Assembly: GCA_023228195.1 (NCBI GenBank)
Contig: JALOBR010000043.1
Span: forward strand, 1 to 11,007
Direction of reading: 5' to 3'
From: Candidatus Omnitrophota bacterium
GTDB taxonomy: Bacteria > Omnitrophota > Gorgyraeia > Duberdicusellales > 4484-171
Length of the DNA stretch: 11,007 nt
Below, piece by piece: positions 1 through 5,963 of this stretch. Position numbers and translations under genes: made by a program. Within the stretch, counting starts at the first letter, position 1; every line of letters begins with the position of its first letter. Under the pieces are notes generated by a model, which worked only from the letters and a program-made list of their open reading frames with translations, had not been told where the DNA came from and did not search any database.

Positions 1-33
1 CGTTTTGAAAAGGGCACCCCAAAACGCAGATGA
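1..33 (+). pseudogene. gyrB: Upstream gyrB reading frame, ending in a premature TGA
   Basis: Frame 1 from the first base reads RFEKGTPKRR and then stops at TGA 31-33. RFEKGTPK lines up without gaps with the E. coli GyrB segment HYEHGVPQ, which lies directly before the part encoded by the main ORF at 30-1919. This is therefore the 3' end of the N-terminal (ATPase) part of the same gyrB gene, one frame away from the rest. Everything before it, including the GHKL ATP-binding residues, lies outside the window. Whether the cell really makes two pieces cannot be decided here; a sequencing or assembly indel is the simplest explanation. Confidence 0.7.
18..24 (+). other. Frame transition in gyrB at a CCCAAAA heptamer
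   Basis: In the upstream frame the codons are ACC-CCA-AAA-CGC. The bases 18-24 therefore read C CCA AAA, which has the X XXY YYZ form of a -1 slippery site. A one-base backward slip after AAA continues as ACG-CAG-ATG and gives GTPKTQMKVIG, gap-free against the GyrB family. The same result follows from one base missing in the C4 or A4 run. An AAGGG lies at 10-14, but only 3 nt before the heptamer, closer than the spacing known to stimulate -1 slippage in dnaX. Confidence 0.65.
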
Positions 34-1919
34 AGGTAATTGGGAAATCAAAAAGTACCGGAACGAAAATTACTTTTAAGCCGGATAAGGAAATATTTAA
101 AGAGGTAGATTTTTCTTTCGATGTGCTCTCCCAGCGTTTAAGGGAACTTGCGTTTTTAAATCCCAACATAGAAATAATACTCACAGATGAAAAAATTGAA
201 AAAGAGGCGACATTTAAATTTAAGGGCGGGCTCGTGTCATTTATCGAATACTTAAACCATAATAAAACCCCGCTGCACACTAAAGTCATAAGTTTCCAAA
301 GAGAAAAAGATAACGTAATTGTTGAGGGCGCGATCCAGTATAACGACGGCTATAAAGAGAATATTTTTTCTTTCGCAAACAATATAAATACTATCGAGGG
401 CGGCACCCACCTTACGGGTTTTAAAACCGCGTTAACACGGGCAATAAACCAGTACGCTAAAGGCAAGAACCTTCTTAAAGATATGGACAGTATTTCCGGA
501 GAGGATATAAGAGAAGGTTTGTGCGCGGTGGTAAGCGTTAAGCTGCCTAATCCGCAGTTTGAGGGCCAAACTAAAACAAAACTAGGTAATTCCGAAATAG
601 ACGGCATGGTTGCTTCAGCAGCCTTTGAGGCTTTAAGTACTTTTTTTGAAGAGACGCCGTCCGTTGCGAATAAAATCGTTGAAAAGACAATTCTTGCCGC
701 GCGAGCCAGAGAAGCTGCAAGAAAAGCACGGGAACTCACCCGTAGAAAAGGCGCGCTCGATATGCGTGGCCTTCCGGGGAAACTTGCCGATTGCTCTGAA
801 AGAGATCCGCAGGCTTGCGAGGTTTATATCGTTGAAGGTGAATCGGCCGGCGGCAGCGGGAAACAGGCGCGTAACAGAGATTTCCAGGCAATCCTGCCGA
901 TTAGAGGGAAAATCTTAAACGTAGAAAAAGCCAGACTTGATAAAATTCTGGCCAATGAAGAAATAAGAACAATAATCTCGGCGCTTGGCACAGGCGTGGG
1001 AGAAGAGTTCGATATCACAAAATTAAGATACCATAAGGTCGTAATTATGGCGGATGCTGATGTTGACGGATCCCATATCCGCACCCTCATTCTAACTCTT
1101 TTTTATCGTCAGCTGCCCAAACTGATAGAGGACGGATATATTTATATTGCGCAGCCTCCGCTTTATCGCATAAAAAGAAGAGACCTGGAAGAATATGTTC
1201 ATACCGAAAAGGATATGGACGAGATTATTTTAAAACTCGGCACCAAAGCCGCAAAACTTTCAAAAACAGGCAAGGGTGGCCAGGAGTTTTCCGAAAAAGA
1301 GATGGAGAAGATAGTCAATAATCTTATAGAACTTGAAAAGCTAAGCTATTCTCTTGAGCGCAAGGGGATAGCCTTTAAAGATTATGTCGAAGCCGTGGAC
1401 GAGAAAAAGAAAAAATATCCGATGTATAAGGTGCAGGTGAATAATAAAGTATTTTTTGTTTTTGATGATGATGAGCTTTCCGAGTATAAAGATAAAGAAG
1501 ATTTAGACAGTGTGGAAATCTTTGAGTCTTATCAAATAAAAGAAATCTCTATTGAGCTTGGCAAGCAAGGACTATCAATCAAAGACTGTTTGCCGCAGGA
1601 AAAAGAAAAGTTTATTTTAACTAACGATGAAACTAAAGAAGAAATGAAATGTAAAAGCTTAAAAGTAGTGCTTGATGAGGTGAAAAAGATTGCTACAAAA
1701 GGCATGCACATTCAAAGGTACAAAGGTCTAGGAGAAATGAATCCGGAGCAGTTATGGGAAAGCACAATGGACCCGGACAAACGCACTTTGGTTAAGGTAA
1801 CCCTTGAGGACGCGGTTGAAGCCGACAGAATTTTTACTTTGCTTATGGGCGAAGAAGCCGAGCCGCGCAGAGAATTTATCCAGGCTCATGCCCACGAAGT
1901 TAAAAATCTAGACGTATAA
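30..1919 (+). CDS. gyrB: DNA gyrase subunit B, C-terminal 629 residues (5' part in another frame and upstream)
   Basis: GyrB is the ATPase/TOPRIM subunit of DNA gyrase, which introduces negative supercoils. The ORF begins at an internal Met equivalent to about residue 156 of E. coli GyrB, so ATG 30 is unlikely to be the natural start. Visible from it: the transducer domain with the QTK loop (Q180-K182), the ARAREAARKARE helix (about 224-235), GLPGKLADC (247-255), and the TOPRIM residues E269 (EGESAGG) and D342/D344/D346 (DADVDGSH). RYKGLGEMNPEQLW (563-576) and RREFI (613-617) close the protein. About 180 residues between 385 and 560 form the long insertion known from many Gram-negative GyrB proteins. 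E271 replaces the Asp equivalent to E. coli D426. gyrA starts 4 nt after the TAA, so the two are probably co-transcribed. Identity is certain; the gene's integrity is not. Confidence 0.96.
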   Translation: MKVIGKSKSTGTKITFKPDKEIFKEVDFSFDVLSQRLRELAFLNPNIEIILTDEKIEKEATFKFKGGLVSFIEYLNHNKTPLHTKVISFQREKDNVIVEGAIQYNDGYKENIFSFANNINTIEGGTHLTGFKTALTRAINQYAKGKNLLKDMDSISGEDIREGLCAVVSVKLPNPQFEGQTKTKLGNSEIDGMVASAAFEALSTFFEETPSVANKIVEKTILAARAREAARKARELTRRKGALDMRGLPGKLADCSERDPQACEVYIVEGESAGGSGKQARNRDFQAILPIRGKILNVEKARLDKILANEEIRTIISALGTGVGEEFDITKLRYHKVVIMADADVDGSHIRTLILTLFYRQLPKLIEDGYIYIAQPPLYRIKRRDLEEYVHTEKDMDEIILKLGTKAAKLSKTGKGGQEFSEKEMEKIVNNLIELEKLSYSLERKGIAFKDYVEAVDEKKKKYPMYKVQVNNKVFFVFDDDELSEYKDKEDLDSVEIFESYQIKEISIELGKQGLSIKDCLPQEKEKFILTNDETKEEMKCKSLKVVLDEVKKIATKGMHIQRYKGLGEMNPEQLWESTMDPDKRTLVKVTLEDAVEADRIFTLLMGEEAEPRREFIQAHAHEVKNLDV

Positions 1920-1923
1920 AAAC

Positions 1924-4368
1924 ATGCAAGAACAAACCAACAAAGGAAAAATTATAACGCGGTATCTCGAAGAGGAGATGCAGGAGTCGTATCTTTCTTA
2001 TTCGATGAGCGTTATCGCGGGCCGCGCCCTCCCGGATATCCGTGACGGGCTTAAGCCGGTTCAGAGAAGAATTATGTACGCGATGAACGAACTCCATCTT
2101 CGTTATAATCAGGCGCACAAAAAATGCGCAAGAATTGTCGGAGAATGCCTTGGTAAATATCATCCGCACGGGGATCTCTCGGTCTACGATGCTTTGGTAA
2201 GGATGGCGCAGGATTTTACCTTGAGGTACCCGCTCATAAACGGCCAGGGTAATTTTGGTTCAATCGATGGCGACCCTCCTGCGGCAATGCGTTATTCCGA
2301 AGCGCGGCTTTCAAAGATCGCAGACTTTGTTCTTCAGGATATTGATAAGGATACAGTTAAATTTTTCCCTAATTTTGATAACTCTCTTACCGAGCCGGAG
2401 GTTTTGCCTTCAGTCGTGCCAACACTTCTTGTCAACGGCGCGAGCGGTATTGCGGTTGGTATGGCAACCAATATGCCTCCGCACAATTTGGGCGAAGTTT
2501 GCGATGCACTCGAACATTTGATTGACAACCCCTCAGCTTCAGTTAAGGAATTGCATAAATTTGTAAAGGGTCCGGATTTCCCAACGGGCGCGATAATCTG
2601 CGGCAAGGGCGAGCTGCTTAAGATGTATGAGCAAGGCAGAGGCAAGATGATCCTTCGCGCCAAGTCAACTATTGAGCACGAAAAAGGAAAATCGCAGATA
2701 ATCATCACAGAAATTCCTTATCAGTTGAATAAAACTAATTTGATAGAAGCTATTGCCAATCTTATCATGGATAAAAAAATCGAAGGTGTTTCTGACCTGC
2801 GCGATGAATCCGGTAAAGATGGCATACGTATACTTTTGGAACTTAAAAGAGATGCTGAGCCACAAATAATTTTAAATCAGCTTTATAAGCACACCAGTCT
2901 TGAAACAACTTACGGCGCGATATTCCTCGCACTGGTCAATAGAAAGCCGGTAATTCTTACGCTTCGTGAAATGCTGGCGCACCATATAAGTTTTCGTAAG
3001 GAAGTAATTGTCAGAAGGACCAAATTCGAGCTCGATCGTGCCCAGAAGCGCGCGCATATTTTAGAAGGATTAAAAATCGCCCTGAAATATTTAGACCAGG
3101 TAGTTGCGCTGATTAAAAAGTCAAAGAATGTCCAGGAAGCCAGAGAAAACTTAATGAAGAAATTCGACTTAAGTGAGATACAGGCGCAGGCGATTTTAGA
3201 TATGCAGCTGGCCAGGCTTTGCGCTCTTGAGAGGGAGAAGATTGACGAAGAGTATAAAGAATTACTTAAAAAGATAGAGATGCTTAATTCTATTTTAGCT
3301 TCCGTGCGCAAACAAGAAGAGATTATAAAAGAAGAGCTTAAAATTTTAAGAGAACAATTTGCAGATGAACGCCGCACTGAAATTGTCGCCAAAACAGAAG
3401 AAATAGAAATAGAAGATTTGATAGTCGAAGAAGATATGGTGGTGACTATTAGCGGCTCGGGTTATATAAAGCGCATGCCGCTGACGGCTTATCGCCAGCA
3501 AAAACGCGGCGGCCGCGGCGTTGCCGCGATGGCTACCTCCGATGAAGATTTTGTTGAGCATCTTTTTGTTGCTTCCAGCAAGGACACGCTTTTAGTCTTT
3601 ACGGATGAAGGGAAAATTTATCCGATTAAAACTTATGAAGTTCCGCTGGGGAGCCGCACCTCAAAAGGAAGGGCGATAGTTAATCTTTTAAGCTTAACTG
3701 CCAAGGAAAAAATTACAAAAGTTTTATCTACTAAGGAATTCGAACCGAAACAGTTCATCTTGATGGCGACAGAAGGCGGCATCATAAAAAGAACCTCGCT
3801 TGATCTCTTTGCCAACATAAGAAAAAGCGGTATCTGCGCCATAACTTTAGATAAAAACGACCGTCTTGTCGGCGCAGGCATATGTGAAGATAAAGATGAA
3901 GTTATACTTGTCACCCAAAAAGGCAAATCTATCCGTTGTGAGGCCAAGGACATAAGGCCTACGGGCAGGCAGTCGCAAGGCGTGCGCGGCATGAAACTCG
4001 GCAAGGGCGATGTGGTCGTGGGCATGGTGCTTTTGGAAGGCACGCTTAAAAAAGAAGATTTTTACATTCTCACCGCGACCGAAAACGGTTTTGCGAAAAG
4101 AAGCCATATCGAAGAATACCGCCTTCAGTCAAGAGGAGGCAAGGGTATAATCAATATTAAGGTCTCTCCAAAAATAGGGGATGCAAAAGCGGTTATACTT
4201 GTTAATGAAAGCGATGAAGTTATGTGTATAACCCAAAAAGGAATCCTCATAAGAACAAAAATAAAAGATATACGGTCTTCCGGACGTTCAACGCAAGGCG
4301 TTAAGATAATTAATCTTGAGGCAGGAGATAGACTTTCTACTATAGCCAGGATTTTGCCGGAAGAATAG
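1924..4368 (+). CDS. gyrA: DNA gyrase subunit A
   Basis: GyrA is the DNA breakage-reunion and wrapping subunit of gyrase, acting as A2B2 with GyrB. At 814 aa it is shorter than E. coli GyrA (875), mainly because there is no acidic C-terminal tail. The winged-helix region contains the quinolone-determining segment ARIVGECLGKYHPHGDLSVYD (about 69-89). The catalytic tyrosine is Y124 within AAMRYSEARL, preceded by R123. A long coiled coil follows (about 365-490). The GyrA box reads QKRGGRG at 526-532, which argues for gyrase rather than topoisomerase IV. Further beta-pinwheel repeats are visible, such as RTSKGRAI, RQSQGVRGMKL, QSRGGKGIINI and RSTQGVKIINL. Leu85 stands where E. coli has Ser83, while Asp89 matches D87. 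The ATG is 4 nt after the gyrB stop and lacks a clear Shine-Dalgarno, so translation is probably coupled to gyrB. Confidence 0.98.
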   Translation: MQEQTNKGKIITRYLEEEMQESYLSYSMSVIAGRALPDIRDGLKPVQRRIMYAMNELHLRYNQAHKKCARIVGECLGKYHPHGDLSVYDALVRMAQDFTLRYPLINGQGNFGSIDGDPPAAMRYSEARLSKIADFVLQDIDKDTVKFFPNFDNSLTEPEVLPSVVPTLLVNGASGIAVGMATNMPPHNLGEVCDALEHLIDNPSASVKELHKFVKGPDFPTGAIICGKGELLKMYEQGRGKMILRAKSTIEHEKGKSQIIITEIPYQLNKTNLIEAIANLIMDKKIEGVSDLRDESGKDGIRILLELKRDAEPQIILNQLYKHTSLETTYGAIFLALVNRKPVILTLREMLAHHISFRKEVIVRRTKFELDRAQKRAHILEGLKIALKYLDQVVALIKKSKNVQEARENLMKKFDLSEIQAQAILDMQLARLCALEREKIDEEYKELLKKIEMLNSILASVRKQEEIIKEELKILREQFADERRTEIVAKTEEIEIEDLIVEEDMVVTISGSGYIKRMPLTAYRQQKRGGRGVAAMATSDEDFVEHLFVASSKDTLLVFTDEGKIYPIKTYEVPLGSRTSKGRAIVNLLSLTAKEKITKVLSTKEFEPKQFILMATEGGIIKRTSLDLFANIRKSGICAITLDKNDRLVGAGICEDKDEVILVTQKGKSIRCEAKDIRPTGRQSQGVRGMKLGKGDVVVGMVLLEGTLKKEDFYILTATENGFAKRSHIEEYRLQSRGGKGIINIKVSPKIGDAKAVILVNESDEVMCITQKGILIRTKIKDIRSSGRSTQGVKIINLEAGDRLSTIARILPEE

Positions 4369-4414
4369 CCTACCGCATTGTGAATACGTAAGCATTCCAA
4401 TATACATAAATAAA

Positions 4415-5191
4415 ATGGAAGAGAAATATTTATTAACCTGCCCGGTTTGCGAAAATAAAAACTGGAGCAAAATTTATCGTATAGACTCATGGGATATAGA
4501 GGAATGTGAGAATTGCGGTTTTGCAAAAATTGACCCCCTGCCCCCTCGCGGCAATCGGCAGTTGTGTTATTCAAAAGAGGAAGTTGTTGCCAGGAATACC
4601 AAGAAAAAATCTTTCTCCCGGAATCTATCGCGGGCTGCAAAGCGGCTATTCGGGAAGATAACGAAACGTAACAAAAGTGATATATTCTATAATAAATTGC
4701 GTAAGTATCTTCCACCTAAGTCAAAAATTTTAGATATCGGCTGCGGTGACGGCAGCTTCTTACAGCTTGCTAAAAATGAATTCAACTGTGCAGGTATTGA
4801 AATATCAGAATACCTGGCGTCTTTAGCCGGGAGAATTGACGGCGTAAGTATTAGAAGCGGTAATTTTCTGAATACTGATTTTAAAGGCGAAACGTATGAC
4901 GCAATTACATTGATATCGCTGCTTGAGCATTTAGATGACCCTCTTGGTGCCCTTAGTAAGTGTTTTAGCCTTCTCAATGAAAACGGAATACTGTTGCTCA
5001 AAACCGTTAACTACGGTTGCATAAATCGCAAGATAAAAAAAGCAAAATGGACCGGCTTGCGGCCACCCGATCATGTTGTGTATTTTGCTCCGCATAACCT
5101 CTCGCGGGTTCTTAAAAGGTGCGGGTTTAGCAAGATAAATGTTAAAGCCTGGCCATTTAACGATAATATGTATTGCGACGCAATTAAATAA
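4415..5191 (+). CDS. Zinc-ribbon class I SAM-dependent methyltransferase, substrate unknown
   Basis: This 258-aa protein has an N-terminal four-cysteine zinc-ribbon-like knuckle (C9-P-V-C12 and C31-E-N-C34). A basic linker (about 62-87) and a Rossmann-type methyltransferase domain follow. SAM-binding motif I is ILDIGCGDGSFL (105-116), the acidic residue ending strand 2 is in GIEIS (about 127-131), and the post-III segment is SLLEHLDDPLGAL (about 168-180). The arrangement recalls Methyltransf_23-type enzymes that modify sugars, quinones or small metabolites; no substrate can be read from the sequence. The protein ends soon after RCGFSKINVKAWPF, so the final strand seen in many relatives may be short or absent. 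No clear ribosome-binding site precedes the ATG. The gene sits 46 nt after gyrA and shows no functional link to either neighbour. Confidence 0.85.
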   Translation: MEEKYLLTCPVCENKNWSKIYRIDSWDIEECENCGFAKIDPLPPRGNRQLCYSKEEVVARNTKKKSFSRNLSRAAKRLFGKITKRNKSDIFYNKLRKYLPPKSKILDIGCGDGSFLQLAKNEFNCAGIEISEYLASLAGRIDGVSIRSGNFLNTDFKGETYDAITLISLLEHLDDPLGALSKCFSLLNENGILLLKTVNYGCINRKIKKAKWTGLRPPDHVVYFAPHNLSRVLKRCGFSKINVKAWPFNDNMYCDAIK

Positions 5192-5195
5192 GCAA

Positions 5196-5223
5196 TTGAC
5201 AAAATAGATTTAATATTTAAAAT
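5196..5223 (+). promoter_or_regulatory. Probable sigma-70 promoter for tRNA-Glu
   Basis: A perfect TTGACA (5196-5201) is followed after 16 nt by TAAAAT (5218-5223), five of six matches to the -10 consensus. Transcription would start near 5230. The first heptamer inverted repeat would then form most of the 5' leader of the tRNA precursor. The motif begins only 5 nt after the methyltransferase stop codon. This is a pattern match and has not been tested. Confidence 0.55.
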
Positions 5224-5234
5224 AAACACGTTTC

Positions 5235-5313
5235 GCATAGCGCATAGAGCATGGCGCATAGCGGGAGAAAATTTTTGTCTTTTTCGCCATGCGCTTTGCA
5301 TCATGCACCATGC
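5235..5313 (+). repeat. Head-to-head heptamer repeat, GCATAGC family (4+4 units)
   Basis: The left arm at 5235-5262 consists of four 7-nt units: GCATAGC, GCATAGA, GCATGGC, GCATAGC. The right arm at 5286-5313 consists of four units in the opposite sense: GCCATGC, GCTTTGC, ATCATGC, ACCATGC. A 23-nt AT-rich spacer separates them. GCATGGCG at 5249-5256 and CGCCATGC at 5285-5292 are perfectly complementary, so a hairpin can form. The element lies between the putative promoter and tRNA-Glu. It has no transposase or terminal duplication that I can see. Confidence 0.75.
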
Positions 5314-5319
5314 GAGCCT

Positions 5320-5394
5320 GTCCCCATCGTCTAGCCTGGTTCAGGACATCGCCCTTTCACGGCGACGGCGCCAGTTCAAATCTGGCTGGGGACG
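5320..5394 (+). tRNA. tRNA-Glu (anticodon TTC)
   Basis: A complete cloverleaf can be drawn. The 7-bp acceptor stem is GTCCCCA (5320-5326) with TGGGGAC (5387-5393), followed by discriminator G5394. The anticodon stem TCGCC/GGCGA (5349-5353, 5361-5365) encloses the loop CTTTCAC with anticodon TTC at 5356-5358. The T arm is GCCAG/CTGGC around TTCAAAT (5370-5386). The acceptor and the anticodon arm closely resemble E. coli tRNA-Glu. The 3' CCA is not encoded (GTTT follows), so a CCA-adding enzyme is needed. No oligo-T terminator follows directly; the second inverted repeat begins 10 nt downstream. Confidence 0.97.
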
Positions 5395-5403
5395 TTTATT
5401 GAA

Positions 5404-5529
5404 AATAACCAAATCCCAATTTCCAATAACCAAAAAATAACCAATAACCAAATCTCAATATCCAAAAAAATATGGTTTGATAATTAGTTATTGGGATTTG
5501 TTTGGTTGTTGTATCTTGGTGATTGGTAA
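5404..5529 (+). repeat. Heptamer inverted repeat, AATAACC family
   Basis: The left arm (5404-5463) is eight 7-nt units of the form AAWNNCC: AATAACC, AAATCCC, AATTTCC, AATAACC, a 4-nt AAAA slip, then AATAACC, AATAACC, AAATCTC, AATATCC. The triplet of units AATAACC-AAATCYC-AATWTCC occurs twice, giving a 21-nt higher-order repeat. The right arm (about 5474-5529) is a degenerate reverse complement. CAAATCCCAAT at 5410-5420 pairs perfectly with ATTGGGATTTG at 5490-5500, and CCAATAAC at 5441-5448 pairs with GTTATTGG at 5487-5494. The element fills nearly all the space between tRNA-Glu and the next gene and may act as a transcript 3'-end structure, but it has no typical U-tract. Confidence 0.7.
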
Positions 5530-5540
5530 TTTTATAAATT

Positions 5541-5960
5541 ATGCAACCAAAGAAAAAACCCATCGGCGTAATAATCCTCGGCATTTTTAATCTGGTAGTG
5601 CTGGGCGTAATCCAGCTTATAACTTTTCTCATACCGCAAAACTGGCAAGCAATAGAAAAGATGCTTAAGGATAGCGGTATCAATGTTAATCTGTCTCCTG
5701 CCTTGATAAAAATAATGATTGTCGTCCAGAGCGCGATGTCTTTGATCTTTATAGTTTGCGGAGCAGGGCTGCTTCTTGGTAAGGAATGGGCGAGGAAACT
5801 CACAGTGTATTTTGCTTTTGCGATAGCTGCGCTAGTACTTCTTTCGGTGGTGCTCGCCCCTTCGTCTATACAACAGGCGATGCTACAAATAATTTATCCG
5901 GGGATTCTGATTGTTTATTTCACGAATAAAAACATCGAAAACTTTTTTAAAGGAAAATAA
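5541..5960 (+). CDS. Small integral membrane protein, function unknown
   Basis: I do not recognise this 139-aa protein. It has a short basic N-terminus (MQPKKKP) and about four hydrophobic segments near residues 8-30, 55-80, 86-106 and 110-128. A polar stretch (about 33-52) lies between the first two. The pattern GKEWARKLTVYFA after the second segment is of a kind common in small four-helix membrane proteins, where a W-A-R precedes the next helix. The C-terminus is basic (KNIENFFKGK). No catalytic motif is visible. The ATG has only AT-rich sequence before it and no good Shine-Dalgarno, but no better start exists. glmS begins 3 nt after its stop codon, so the two are almost certainly one transcription unit. 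That position is the only hint of a role, perhaps at the cell envelope. Confidence 0.75.
   Translation: MQPKKKPIGVIILGIFNLVVLGVIQLITFLIPQNWQAIEKMLKDSGINVNLSPALIKIMIVVQSAMSLIFIVCGAGLLLGKEWARKLTVYFAFAIAALVLLSVVLAPSSIQQAMLQIIYPGILIVYFTNKNIENFFKGK
5949..5954 (+). promoter_or_regulatory. glmS ribosome-binding site
   Basis: AAAGGA lies 9 nt before the glmS ATG and inside the last codons of the upstream membrane protein gene. It is one of the few convincing Shine-Dalgarno sequences in this window and fixes the glmS start, which must place Cys at position 2. Confidence 0.7.
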
Positions 5961-5963
5961 AAT

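Noticed and set aside
4382..4397. Imperfect palindrome GAATACGTAAGCATTC after gyrA as a terminator
   Set aside because: Short, two mispairs, no loop and no T-tract.
4378..4406. Promoter TTGTGA-17-TATACA before the methyltransferase
   Set aside because: Each hexamer matches only four of six positions, and the start would fall about 2 nt before the ATG. Not strong enough to list.
5404..5529. Possible CRISPR-like array in the direct repeats
   Set aside because: The units are 7 nt, contiguous and degenerate, with no spacers of constant length and no cas genes nearby.
5396..5803. Minus-strand ORF opposite the membrane protein and repeat
   Set aside because: It runs through the heptamer repeat, giving low-complexity sequence, and opposes a more convincing membrane-protein gene. 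Other minus-strand frames are likewise shadows of recognised genes.
5395..5963. glmS ribozyme or riboswitch before glmS
   Set aside because: The spacer holds the heptamer repeat and a coding gene; only 3 nt separate that gene from glmS, and I see none of the ribozyme core.
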